DNA of 26,034 nt from CAYXDR01 sp046498185 (GCA_046498185.1 JAWOBE010000017.1:1-26034), one strand, 5' to 3'. Numbered from the stretch's first letter, positions 9,101-17,887 are shown. Notes: generated by a model not told the origin, from the sequence alone. Numbers and translations: made by a program.

Positions 9101-10759
9101 CATGTCGCCTGGCCAGTGACCGATCTAGTGTGGGAAAAGCTGACTGGAACCGACGGGGGGAACATTATCCTGACCGGGCATGCCGGCGACGGCAAATCAA
9201 CGATTTGCCTGGAAATTTTTAAGCGGCTGGAAAGAAAGGACATGTCAGAGCCTTTAGAATCCGGCTTGGGGAACCATGAAGAAAAACAAATCAATGGCTA
9301 TAAAATACACCTGATCAAGGACTTGAGTGAGCTGCCCGACGAAAAAGCCGCAAGGGCTCTAAACCGAGCTGCCCAAGGAGATGGACGGTGGCTGATCATT
9401 TCCAACACGGGTCGTCTTTTGGAGGTCTTAGAAGCGCTTGCCCCAGCCTACGGTCTCACAGAAATCAAAATCGGCAACAGTCTTCTAGGACTTCTCCGGG
9501 AAAAAGAGCCCACGAAATTCAAGGATCTTGGCGTGCCCTTTGTCCTAATCAACCTGTCGCAGCTCGACAACCTTCAAATCGCCCGGGAACTTTTTCATCG
9601 GCTCGTCGATAACGAGAATTGGGGCGGGTGCCGGTCGTGCGATATTTATGCCTATTGCCCCGTTCAGATGAATCTTAAAGCAATACGGGAGAGCTATGAA
9701 ATAACATCGGAACGGATCGCCTTGATTTATCGCCTGCTGTATGAATACGGCAAACGATTGACCTTGCGGCAGGTGTCGGCTCATCTAGCATACAGCCTGA
9801 CGGGCGGGCTAGACTGTGGGCGCATTCGGGAAATAGCTGAAAGCCCTAAGCCCCCGCCTGTCAACGCATATTTGTTTTACAATCGCTTCTTTGGGTTTCA
9901 CGGCGCTTCTATAGATGAAAAGGCCCAGCGACTCAAAGCTATTCAATGCCTGATGCCGATAGAGATGGGCGCCAGACCCTTTTTATCGTTAGACAGGGTG
10001 CTGTGGACTTTCGAAGAGGGCCCGACCCCTGAACTGCCAGACACGCTGAAACCAGTTTTCGAGAGCCTTCGAGGAATGAGGCTTTCCGGCTATGGATCCG
10101 AAGCCGTTGGCGCTCGTTTCCGCCAGGAGTTCAGGCGACTCTTTTTTGTGTTCGGCGCATTTGCAAACGCAGGAAGTGAGAAGGACTTCGTAGGCGGGTT
10201 CACTGGCTCCCTCATGCTGGTAGAAACCGAATCCTGGCAATGCTCGCCGACGAAACTAACGCCTACACGTCGGGAAGAGTTAAAGCAAAAAGTGTTGCAC
10301 GTGCTACTGGAGCAGTACACGGGTTTTTATATCCCGGAGACCCGGCGCGGAAACGAACTGTTCATTACTCTCAACCGACGTAACGAAGCACTTCGCCAGA
10401 GTGTCCAGATTCTTCTTGCGGAGATCGCCTTTTCAAATTTCGAGCTGGTTCTAGAGGAAATCTACCAAACATTCAGGCCACAGCGATATCATCTTGTTTT
10501 ACGAGACCGTTATTCCCCTGAAATCCACTTGACCCTTGATTTGCCATTTCTGGATTTCGTGCTGTTGCGCAGCGAAGGGGAACTCGGACAGCGGTTGAAT
10601 CTGGGTTACCTTGATCGGCTTGAGTGGTTTAAAAATTTACTCACAGCCCGACTGCCTAGCGAATCTCACGAAGAGATGCGGTTAATTCAACTGAATCACG
10701 ATGGAAAACTGGAACAATTTCGCGTGATGCTGTCGGACGGTTTTTTGGAAATTGTGTAA
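6119..10759 (+). CDS. sulfur-recognition-like domain / NERD nuclease / pseudokinase / Ser-Thr kinase / DndF-like ATPase fusion protein
   Basis: This is a 1546-aa multidomain protein. Residues 1-150 show the pattern NPNKFVLLLSICYLIEENP ... DELINTF..LW ... YYHLITSNFW, which fits the N-terminal DNA-sulfur-recognition domain of ScoMcrA-like endonucleases. Residues about 200-290 form a NERD-type nuclease domain with D240 and E253-L-K255 intact. Kinase-like domain 1 (about 370-660) has HRN (515-517) instead of HRD and NFD instead of DFG, so it is a predicted pseudokinase. Kinase domain 2 (about 670-930) keeps K702 (VAIK), HND with D797, N802 and DFG at 815-817, so is probably active. Residues about 980-1546 carry a Walker A GHAGDGKS (1020-1027) and a C1171-x2-C1174-x5-C1180 cluster, resembling DndF/DptF. 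BREX type 2 PglW also joins NERD to a kinase. The start overlaps the end of sspD by 19 nt. The first 600 or so bases of the N-terminal half are AT-rich, the rest is not, suggesting domain exchange. Domain calls are firm for NERD, kinases and P-loop, and moderate for the sulfur reader and DndF. Confidence 0.75.
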   Translation: MSDLQIDELLKQINRISVWKSSEKSNPNKFVLLLSICYLIEENPNRDNRFLFDDELINTFKYLWKKFTNEDECFPEYPYYHLITSNFWNHKVFQGKEDEYNKRKRFTPRLINEIIDYSFLNSDVYSILKIKRYRDVIKSKLEEIISQIISSGPILSPPDHVEAIKSNLEEQSSINYPYLTSDSKARGMMAAERKYNDIKSKFPHERKALKQIFAALGKQVELIPNFDLYDPSTSQYLECDLIVVSSVCTAIVELKHWFGEIEVRPYEWFRGPEQTPWTDPHRSNNYKAKVLRGFCRKKLPFIPKDYHFQSIVLLTNPDATVCNADGAKTKKNAPTFDSILTFAKYFKRHLGQPNSKLTVAQAKQIADRLRNEAQSPRRKGLQIPGYEILENLTDSPHLIELLARPTSNQLQTVKRLRIFSVDPTLGQEERENQRNKSRNSLKALTRISDHPNILKVWDIYHEEGLIIEASDWSRKEGTLANVMKKNGPFSLEMALPIIRGIAKGLEAVHQEGIVHRNLSPKNIMMFGTTPKLMNFDLSYLPEDNRLTVLPDDLQLPRSPYLAPELYHHQPFAEATDIFSLGVIAYELLIGAPPFECSTDLISDAQSVYECIESKLAEIGIPESLRTDIVMMIQFQRNDRPQEISELKLELKEIAEETNQEPNRILKLGEIFGVYTIQEWIGKGRDSQVYKALQGSDNWVAIKLYHQDSALDRIFAERDALKAVSNPCIVGYETFNQLADGRYYLVLELVSGDPLRNQIDNSIRPELTLFRHVAFCLMEGIEALHADPARQTIILHNDIKPDNILLKEDGTPVLIDFGASGVPSVGPYMGTDAYVAPDLFQGAEYEFCESGDLFALGVTLFEWLCGVSPYSGTPALTATPRFAASYRKDIPEELSRWLHKAVQPFRAARFQNINEMRDEFDAVFSYEDSVQVTLQTAESAEKWHVYSPEAPPARENAFKTAGDFLDYLNQLHNTTADNRNALAEAQARSRFFGSIHVAWPVTDLVWEKLTGTDGGNIILTGHAGDGKSTICLEIFKRLERKDMSEPLESGLGNHEEKQINGYKIHLIKDLSELPDEKAARALNRAAQGDGRWLIISNTGRLLEVLEALAPAYGLTEIKIGNSLLGLLREKEPTKFKDLGVPFVLINLSQLDNLQIARELFHRLVDNENWGGCRSCDIYAYCPVQMNLKAIRESYEITSERIALIYRLLYEYGKRLTLRQVSAHLAYSLTGGLDCGRIREIAESPKPPPVNAYLFYNRFFGFHGASIDEKAQRLKAIQCLMPIEMGARPFLSLDRVLWTFEEGPTPELPDTLKPVFESLRGMRLSGYGSEAVGARFRQEFRRLFFVFGAFANAGSEKDFVGGFTGSLMLVETESWQCSPTKLTPTRREELKQKVLHVLLEQYTGFYIPETRRGNELFITLNRRNEALRQSVQILLAEIAFSNFELVLEEIYQTFRPQRYHLVLRDRYSPEIHLTLDLPFLDFVLLRSEGELGQRLNLGYLDRLEWFKNLLTARLPSESHEEMRLIQLNHDGKLEQFRVMLSDGFLEIV

Positions 10760-10788
10760 GCCAGAACAATGCAATATTAGATCTAAAT

Positions 10789-10800
10789 GGAGGAAAGGAG
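10789..10800 (+). promoter_or_regulatory. strong ribosome binding site that decides the start at 10809
   Basis: GGAGGAAAGGAG lies 8 nt before the ATG at 10809. A TTG at 10752 in the same frame would give 19 extra residues but has only a weak GGAAA before it and overlaps the preceding gene, so the ATG is preferred. Confidence 0.7.
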
Positions 10801-10808
10801 CCGCAAAA

Positions 10809-12491
10809 ATGCCATCGGATCATTTTCAATGGCAAAATGGATTTGAATCGAATTCAGCCGCTAAAATGTCGAACGGTAACGTTAGACAATTTCCAAACAT
10901 TGGTGAGGATGAAACCGCTGATGCTAATCCTGCTATACGATTGTTTGGACGCCGAGTCCGAGATGATCAAACAGAACTCGAATATCTTGTGGAATTCATG
11001 CTGATTTTTATTTCAGATAAAAAAATGGGAACGAATTACATGCTTGGGTATAAAGATTCAGATAAATGGAAAGGCTTTCCAGGAGCTAGTGAATTGCAAG
11101 AAGTCGACTTAGGTAAACCTTTGATTTATTATCCTAGAATGCACATAATTATAAAGCTTTTTTCGTTTTTAGGAATTTCGGGTGTTGAAGGAAGGCACAA
11201 AAGCCACATTGAAAAATATCAAGAGCTAGTTTCCAATCTAAAACACCATTTACATACTAATCCATCCCTCTCAAAAAGTGACGCTATCGAATTAATAGAG
11301 CAAGTTCTAATGGGATTTATAGGGGTTTCGGGAAATAGAGGCTGGTCCGCACATTCATTTATTCCACTAGCCCCCGAATTAATCGCAGGAGAAGCCATTT
11401 GGGAAAAAAATAAAGGTAAGAAAGAACCGAATTTGAAATGGCATCAAGCCTGGGAAAAGAAAATGTTTTCGTTTTCCAAACATGATTTTCTCGCCCGCGG
11501 TGGCGAACTCCTATACCTCCAGCTGTGCAATCTCTTCCGCCTGATAGATTCACCCGAGCTCCTTGAATTTGAAGAACGGGCGGGCTACCTAGGCGCTGCG
11601 AAGAATCTCCAAGAAGAGATTGAAAACAATCTCAAAGACTTTCTATCTCGCAAACCTGCCCCGATATTGAACAGCATCGCATCGTGGATTGAAAAAAATG
11701 AAACCGACGCATCCTTTGAAATCGACCGGGAGACCAAAGGCGCGACATGTGGCTGGTGTCCGGAAGAAAGCTGGCCGGAGGCCTATCTGTTCGCCATAGA
11801 ACTGCGAAACATCAGCGCCGCCCTACTAGACCCTGTGGAAAAAATCGAGATGCTCAAACTTTGTTGTGTGTTCCAGGTTCTACGCAGCCTGTCGGCCCAA
11901 GCCGGGCGCTACTGGTGGGGCAATCCCGGTCTTCATGACGAAAACGCTCTCCAGCCCTACGCCTGGATCATCACTAACCCCGAATTGGAAGACCGGGCTC
12001 TCAAAACCGCCGCCCGGAAAAATCTGGTCAGGATGAAGGAAATGTTCCATGCCGCACTGCGGACCCGTCGCATTCAGACGCTAAAGAGCGGCGAAAAAAC
12101 CTACCGGAATGCCGACAAACAGGGCACGGCTCTTTTTGTAAAATTGGGCAAGAAAATCGGCCTGATCGCCCCTAAAACGGGGCCAGGCGCCCGTTTCGTG
12201 GTGCAAGAAAACCTGCTTCGGTATTTTGTACTGGCCCTGATTCCGCCGGGCGAACGGATGCGCTTGACCACCTTCCTGAAAGCCCTCTACCGCCACTACG
12301 GCGCGGCGGTTTCCGGAACCTTACTCAACGACGCCATCGCCTGGACCTACCCCGACCAGAAGGTGAGCGCGCCAGCCGAGCACAAACAATGGCTGGAAGA
12401 AAAGTTGCTGGCCACCGGTTTTATGACCCCACTGTCAGACGCTGTGTCGTTGATTGAAAACCCGTTTTCTGAAAAGAGCACTGATAAATAA
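10809..12491 (+). CDS. uncharacterised 560-aa protein, positional DndG/SspG candidate
   Basis: I do not recognise this protein. The visible features are a Ser/Asn-rich start, a helical block 'EYLVEFMLIFISDKKMGTNY' near residues 60-80, a conserved-looking 'GNRGWSAHSFIPLAPEL' near 176-192, a CGWC motif near 312-315 and a basic C-terminal part (about 445-540) with a 'RFVVQENLLRYFVLALIPPG' segment that looks like a small winged-helix or helical domain. No nuclease, ATPase or membrane motif is evident. It lies between a gene ending in a DndF-like ATPase and a DndH-like gene, exactly where dndG/sspG would be, so a structural or scaffold role in an F-G-H restriction complex is the natural guess; sequence similarity to DptG could not be seen by eye. 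The first 220 or so codons are AT-rich and the remainder GC-rich, the same kind of break as in the upstream fusion gene. It starts 49 nt after that gene and ends 23 nt before the next. Confidence 0.6.
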   Translation: MPSDHFQWQNGFESNSAAKMSNGNVRQFPNIGEDETADANPAIRLFGRRVRDDQTELEYLVEFMLIFISDKKMGTNYMLGYKDSDKWKGFPGASELQEVDLGKPLIYYPRMHIIIKLFSFLGISGVEGRHKSHIEKYQELVSNLKHHLHTNPSLSKSDAIELIEQVLMGFIGVSGNRGWSAHSFIPLAPELIAGEAIWEKNKGKKEPNLKWHQAWEKKMFSFSKHDFLARGGELLYLQLCNLFRLIDSPELLEFEERAGYLGAAKNLQEEIENNLKDFLSRKPAPILNSIASWIEKNETDASFEIDRETKGATCGWCPEESWPEAYLFAIELRNISAALLDPVEKIEMLKLCCVFQVLRSLSAQAGRYWWGNPGLHDENALQPYAWIITNPELEDRALKTAARKNLVRMKEMFHAALRTRRIQTLKSGEKTYRNADKQGTALFVKLGKKIGLIAPKTGPGARFVVQENLLRYFVLALIPPGERMRLTTFLKALYRHYGAAVSGTLLNDAIAWTYPDQKVSAPAEHKQWLEEKLLATGFMTPLSDAVSLIENPFSEKSTDK

Positions 12492-12514
12492 TCCAAAATT
12501 GTGACGGAGAAGAT

Positions 12515-15500
12515 ATGCGTTATTTCACACGGAGTCTTCTGACCTATCTCAAAACCCTATGTCATCCTATCCTCAAAAACCCCAACACCCGCGAACTCCG
12601 CGTCTTTCTTTCCTCACTACCGCCCGCGGCGGTCAAAGAGGTTGGGAACGAACTCGCTGAATACTGGCTCAAAAGCAAACGAGACATCGACTTCCAATTC
12701 ATAGTCGCTTACAAGCTCTGGCGGCAATGGGAAGAAACGGCAGATGGACATATTTTGGAGCAGATCAAAAGTGCAGGGTGGGTGGACACGGAAAACCGGC
12801 TCACGCATTACCGAAACCTTGAGTGGACACCGGAATCCGGGAAGGATGGGCTGATCGTGATGCTGGTCGGAGTCGAACAGGCTACGGACCAGGGCAGTCT
12901 GGAAGACTTTTATCAGGTAGGGGTAGACACAATTTGGAAAGAAGAGATGCAAAGCCGGTTCAAGGGCTGGCTGGAAAGGTTTTTGTACGACAAGCAAATC
13001 GATCCGGAAGAGACCCACTTGGAGGCGATGGAAGAACTCCTGGAAACCCTGCGCCGTCATGCGGCTGGCGACTTGATCCGCATATCCGATTTTCTGGAAT
13101 GGATCGATTTCACTAGCGTCATGGATAGCCACACCGCGCTGACCGCCTTTTACGGCAACCTGTCCTTCTGGGGGCTTCCGTTTCTCCACAAGATGAAAGG
13201 GAGCAAGTGGAAAAAATATGTTGAAGCCGCTATCGATTTTTTTAGCTACCAGAAATATTTCAATGAAAACGACAGAAAAAAAGCTATCCAAAAAGTGGAA
13301 GACTTCCGGGTCCGGCCCAACAAAGAGCCAGCGCTCGACCTCCGCGGTGCCTTTGGGAACGAAGGTGAACTCCTCGATTGCCTCAAAACCTATGTGGAAT
13401 ACAACGATCCAGAAGCCCGTAGGCGGCTGCTTCATTTCGATTTCGCGGTGCTAAAGGATGAAATTCTCGGATATACCTATACGCAGCCTGAACCTGAACT
13501 TGTGGAAGACGAGGACGAGGGCAAAGAGGACAAAATCGAAGAACCCAAGGGCTTCAAAACCCTCCATGGTCCGCCTTTGGAAGCGATTTTAACCGCACTG
13601 TGGCAGACCCTCATCGATTTTAGATTTCAATGCATACGGAAAAAGAAATCCCCCATCCGACCCTTTGATGCGTTGAAGGGGATTTATCTCAGAGGTTTGA
13701 AATTTGTTGATTTCGACAACGACAACAAAGAGCTCGCACGGGGGTTGTTGGGGGGCATCGACGCATTTCTGGAAAAATACATCGGCCCCATCGCCCCGGA
13801 ATCCGAGGAAGGGAAAGACACCGCCGAGTTTTCCTCCAGATTGCTGGATATGGATAGCCTGCCTTTTGGCCAGACAAAAACCGCGGTCCCCCATTTCCAG
13901 TTTGACATTTACTTCAAATCAGACATCAGAGGCCTCAGCGTCCGCCGCAAATTCAAGTGGGCGCTTCCGGAAACCCATCCGTTTCGGAATCTTCTGGACA
14001 TGGCCAGGGCAATCCATGAAGTCGAGAAGCCCAGTTTCTGGCTGCCGGTATACCACATTCAGCACTACCCTGAACTGTTTTTCGCGCCGGACGAGACCGA
14101 AATCCACCGGGTGCTTCGGGCTGGGTTGAGCAAACTGACGATTGCTAACCTGTTTGCAAACTTGGAGAGCATCGACCTAAAATACCTGAGCAAGCTGGGG
14201 ATAGCGGACCTGTCTGACGCCTATGCCAAATTTTTGGGGGCGATGGTCGATGAAGGGTACTTTTCCGCCCTTCAGGATCATTGGATCGACGGCAGTCGGT
14301 TGTATTACCGATATGAAAACGTGATAAAAAATTTGATCCAGAAAGCGGAATTTCAGAGATTCCGGCCCATTGTTTACAAGGCGTTTTTGCTGACCGAAAA
14401 ACCGAAGGCAGAAGAGGCCGCCGATTTTCCCTGGGCGCAGTTCGTCCCTCATGCCGCTGTGACCGCTTTGCACCCCGCCCTCATGGGCATGCTCAATCAC
14501 CGGGAAGCGTTTCTAGCCCATGCGTGGCTGGAACGGGCGACGTTTTTTCTGAACGACGACAGCCGCACCAAAATTACTGAAAATACCTGGCTGGACATCT
14601 GCGACCTAGCCACCGTCAACTATCCGTTGTTCGGTCTTGTTTCGACTCCAACCGGGGCGCTGGACACCCGAGTCGCTTCCTTTGGCCACATTCACCTTGT
14701 AGGAACACCGCCCGCCCAAAGAGGACGCCTTTCCTCGAAAATCCTCCAGCAGTACGACACGCCCGAAGACGACGACATCAAGGACGCAGCGCTGTTTCGG
14801 GAAACCCGCGAATCACGGGTCATTTCCCAAATTCTCAAGGAATATGCGCGGATTTATCCCCATGCAGAAGACGGTATATCCCTGGTAGTGTTGAACCCGG
14901 CCAACATCCAGGCGATTATCGCCGGGGTAGATGATTTTCTCCACCAAAAATTAAAGAAGGAACGGGCCGAAGAAGCCCGGGATTATCCACCGTACCATCT
15001 TTCCCTCTCCCTTTTCATGCACGTAGCTGAAAGCGGCGAGATCTCCCGGTGGCTCAGCGAATGGCGAAAGCGCTGGGATCCAGCTGAAGGGGCCTCGCGC
15101 TATGAATTTTATCAAAACTGCCGACTTTCCGTTTCTCAGAAGGTGATCACCCATCCCGGAGATTACATGATCCTGATGAAAAAGGGAGCAGCGAACGTCG
15201 ATATCGCTGTCCTCACCCGTTTTATGGATACCGGCGAACCTTTTATGAATTTTAAAAAGACTTCTCCATATAAACCGGATCTCGATCACCTTCTCAAATT
15301 TCCCATCCTAGAAGCGCCCCAGTGCAAAGACAACCGCCAAGCATACCCAAACCTCCGATCACGCATCATCAGCAACCGGCGGTTCCGGCTGGCTGCGCTC
15401 CATTCAGAATTAAGCGTCCGCCTGTGGAATTCGGACGTTCCCCCTGACCGGGAGCACATCGTCCTCAGCCATAGCGATTTCGCGCCCTGGGCAAAAATTG

Positions 15501-17887
15501 TGGATCAGATGCACCGGAATGCTTCATGGGTCCTTTGTCTGGACCCGTCGGTGGACACACGGTTGATCCAAAAGGGGAGCCTTGACGCTCAGAGTGAGGG
15601 TAAAAGGGAGATCATCGGTTTTGCCTCCGGGGTCGGCGCTCACGGCGAGTTGAACTACACCCTCTCTACTGAACGGGCGAGCCTGCTAGATGTACAAAAG
15701 ATGATCCAGAAAAGGGTCAACAACCTGTTCGGTCCATGGGAGCCAGTGGATTCCGAAAACGCGGCGCGATTTCTTGTTCGGGAAGCCCGTAAGCTCTCCG
15801 GCATCTCTCTGGTACGGGCTACAGGCAGAGGCGAACAGGTCAGGGATTTGATTGCCTATGCCCTAGTGCGGCGCTGCCTGCCGGAAATGGAGCAAAACGG
15901 CTCAATCCTTTGCGACGAACTCATCGTGCTGGACGCCTTTCCCCACTGGTTTGCAAGCATCGGTGGTGTGCGGGAAATGTATCCCGATCTCTTAAGAATC
16001 AGCGCGTCGCTGGCCGAAGATGGGCTGATCGATGTCCATGCGACCATTCTGGAATGCAAAATCTCAAGCAATATCAATCGCCACATCCAGAAGGCCCGGT
16101 CCCAGCTCGAGAATGGATTGCATCATCTGGTTGCCCGGTTTAGGTCCAAAGGCGGTGAATCGAATCAGGCCGCTTACCGGTTTAGCGGCTCAAGTCCGAT
16201 TTTCCGTTTTGATCAACGTTTCTGGTGGGCTCAGCTACAACGATTGATCGCCAGCAAGGCAGTGGTAGAAAACGAGGAGCTGGAATTGGCTACCGCCGCG
16301 CTGGAATCATTGGGCGAAGGGCGGTTTCGGATTCAATGGAAGGCGGCGGCACTCACGATATGGACGGAAACCACTGACCACTACAATAGCGACTTCTTTC
16401 AAACGGTAGAAGAATGGTCGTTTCAGCAGGAGGGTTGCGAAATTGCCATCCCGCTCATTTCCTGTGGGGGCGCCCTTATCCGGCGGATCGGCCGCGGCAA
16501 CTACCCTGTCGCCCTTCCCCTTAAGCCTTTGGAAACACCTGCGACATCGCCTCCTCAAGCGGTAACGCCTGCAGATTTGGCAACCACATTAGTACCCATT
16601 GAGCCTCCTGACACTCTTTCTCCTGTAGAGGAATTTGCGTCTGCGGAGACAAAAGACCAGGATGACGGGACGCCCGACTCCCAACAGGAGGGCGGGGAAC
16701 CATTAGAAAAGGGTAAAACTACCTCCCCTATGTCGTCTACTGTATCTCGCACGCCACCGAATCGCCTCTTCTTGGGCGCAACGGATTCCAAAAGGGAAAT
16801 CTACTGGGAATTCGGGCATTCGGAATTGACCAATCGCCATATCCTTATTTTTGGTAAATCCGGAGTAGGAAAGACCTACGCGATTCAAGCCTTGCTTCTG
16901 GAAATGGGATTGAATGGCCAGAACTCCATCATAGTAGATTACACCAACGGGTTTCTACCCGACCATCTGGAGCCCGTAGTCGTCGATACCTTGAAGCCCG
17001 AGACCCACCTGGTCCGGCAAACGCCATTGCCCATCAACCCGTTCCGAAAGCAAGAGCAGCGAATTGCTGGATTCGATCCCATACCGGAAGATTCGCACAC
17101 AGTAGGGGGGCGCATCGCCACGGTGATCAATTCGGTTTACTCGAACGTTGGGGAACAGCAGCGGGCGGTGTTGATTGAAACCATCGCGGCAGGACTGGAC
17201 GAAGAGGAGGCGGAGTTCCGATTCCCCGCGCTGCTGGAACGGCTGAAGGAACAGGGTGCATCTGGGCTCTCCCTTGCCAGCAAATTGAGCCCGATGGTGC
17301 ATATGAAGTTGTTCGGGCAGGATGATTCCGGGAACTGGGACCGGCTGTATGGTTCCGGTGAGGTCAGGGCAAACATCCTCCAGTTAGCAGGCGTTCCTAG
17401 GGACATCGCCCGGATCGCGACTGAGTTCATTCTGTGGGATCTGTATGATTACGCCTCGAATTCAGGCCGAAAAGATGTGCCCCTGCCCATTGTTCTGGAC
17501 GAAATCCAAAATCTCGACCATCGACTAGATGCACCCCTGGGGAAATTTCTCACTGAAGGCCGTAAGTTCGGTCTCTCTTTGATTCTCGCCACTCAGACCC
17601 TGAGTAATCTCAGGGGAGAAGAAAGGGATCGTCTTTTTCAGGCATCCCATAAACTCTTTTTCAAACCAGCAGAGACTGAGGTTAAAGAATACGCAAGGAT
17701 CCTGGAGCAAGGTAGTTATGAGAAAGCTGAAACATGGATAGCGCGCCTCAATAAACTGAACAGAGGCGAATGCTATTCGCTCGGGCCGTCTTTGAACCCC
17801 GGGACCGGCGAACTGGAAAACAAGATCTTCAAGATCCATATCTCCTCTCTTCAAGAACGATTGAAAAAGGATAGCGATAATGACTGA
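12515..17887 (+). CDS. dptH: DndH/DptH-like phosphorothioation-dependent restriction protein with PD-(D/E)XK-like core and HerA/FtsK-type ATPase
   Basis: At 1790 aa this matches the size of DptH (about 1700 aa), the large ATPase of the DndFGH restriction complex, and it has the same layout: a long helical N-terminal region and a C-terminal P-loop ATPase. Walker A is GKSGVGKT at residues 1447-1454, Walker B is IVLDEIQNLD with D1662-E1663, and LILATQT (about 1689-1695) is the sensor stretch of the HerA/FtsK group. The segment 'EIIGFASGVGAHGELNYTLS' near 1030-1050 also fits DptH. Ahead of the ATPase, PDLLR with D1158 and ILECKIS with E1180-x-K1182 form a PD-(D/E)XK-type pattern, followed by a Q-L-E-N-G-L helix, which suggests a nuclease fold. 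A Pro/Thr-rich linker (about 1345-1440) and an acidic linker (about 328-348) separate domains. The start has a CGGAGA site 4 nt upstream. The 3' end overlaps the next gene by 8 nt. A DNA translocase/nuclease role against unmodified or invading DNA is inferred from the family. Confidence 0.75.
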   Translation: MRYFTRSLLTYLKTLCHPILKNPNTRELRVFLSSLPPAAVKEVGNELAEYWLKSKRDIDFQFIVAYKLWRQWEETADGHILEQIKSAGWVDTENRLTHYRNLEWTPESGKDGLIVMLVGVEQATDQGSLEDFYQVGVDTIWKEEMQSRFKGWLERFLYDKQIDPEETHLEAMEELLETLRRHAAGDLIRISDFLEWIDFTSVMDSHTALTAFYGNLSFWGLPFLHKMKGSKWKKYVEAAIDFFSYQKYFNENDRKKAIQKVEDFRVRPNKEPALDLRGAFGNEGELLDCLKTYVEYNDPEARRRLLHFDFAVLKDEILGYTYTQPEPELVEDEDEGKEDKIEEPKGFKTLHGPPLEAILTALWQTLIDFRFQCIRKKKSPIRPFDALKGIYLRGLKFVDFDNDNKELARGLLGGIDAFLEKYIGPIAPESEEGKDTAEFSSRLLDMDSLPFGQTKTAVPHFQFDIYFKSDIRGLSVRRKFKWALPETHPFRNLLDMARAIHEVEKPSFWLPVYHIQHYPELFFAPDETEIHRVLRAGLSKLTIANLFANLESIDLKYLSKLGIADLSDAYAKFLGAMVDEGYFSALQDHWIDGSRLYYRYENVIKNLIQKAEFQRFRPIVYKAFLLTEKPKAEEAADFPWAQFVPHAAVTALHPALMGMLNHREAFLAHAWLERATFFLNDDSRTKITENTWLDICDLATVNYPLFGLVSTPTGALDTRVASFGHIHLVGTPPAQRGRLSSKILQQYDTPEDDDIKDAALFRETRESRVISQILKEYARIYPHAEDGISLVVLNPANIQAIIAGVDDFLHQKLKKERAEEARDYPPYHLSLSLFMHVAESGEISRWLSEWRKRWDPAEGASRYEFYQNCRLSVSQKVITHPGDYMILMKKGAANVDIAVLTRFMDTGEPFMNFKKTSPYKPDLDHLLKFPILEAPQCKDNRQAYPNLRSRIISNRRFRLAALHSELSVRLWNSDVPPDREHIVLSHSDFAPWAKIVDQMHRNASWVLCLDPSVDTRLIQKGSLDAQSEGKREIIGFASGVGAHGELNYTLSTERASLLDVQKMIQKRVNNLFGPWEPVDSENAARFLVREARKLSGISLVRATGRGEQVRDLIAYALVRRCLPEMEQNGSILCDELIVLDAFPHWFASIGGVREMYPDLLRISASLAEDGLIDVHATILECKISSNINRHIQKARSQLENGLHHLVARFRSKGGESNQAAYRFSGSSPIFRFDQRFWWAQLQRLIASKAVVENEELELATAALESLGEGRFRIQWKAAALTIWTETTDHYNSDFFQTVEEWSFQQEGCEIAIPLISCGGALIRRIGRGNYPVALPLKPLETPATSPPQAVTPADLATTLVPIEPPDTLSPVEEFASAETKDQDDGTPDSQQEGGEPLEKGKTTSPMSSTVSRTPPNRLFLGATDSKREIYWEFGHSELTNRHILIFGKSGVGKTYAIQALLLEMGLNGQNSIIVDYTNGFLPDHLEPVVVDTLKPETHLVRQTPLPINPFRKQEQRIAGFDPIPEDSHTVGGRIATVINSVYSNVGEQQRAVLIETIAAGLDEEEAEFRFPALLERLKEQGASGLSLASKLSPMVHMKLFGQDDSGNWDRLYGSGEVRANILQLAGVPRDIARIATEFILWDLYDYASNSGRKDVPLPIVLDEIQNLDHRLDAPLGKFLTEGRKFGLSLILATQTLSNLRGEERDRLFQASHKLFFKPAETEVKEYARILEQGSYEKAETWIARLNKLNRGECYSLGPSLNPGTGELENKIFKIHISSLQERLKKDSDND

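Noticed and set aside
10752..10808. TTG-initiated 19-residue extension of the 560-aa protein
   Set aside because: The strong GGAGGAAAGGAG site serves the ATG at 10809, and the extension is Cys/Lys-rich and overlaps the preceding stop.
12617..13435. 272-codon minus-strand frame
   Set aside because: It lies wholly within the DndH-like gene on the other strand and its translation shows no recognisable family or ribosome binding site.
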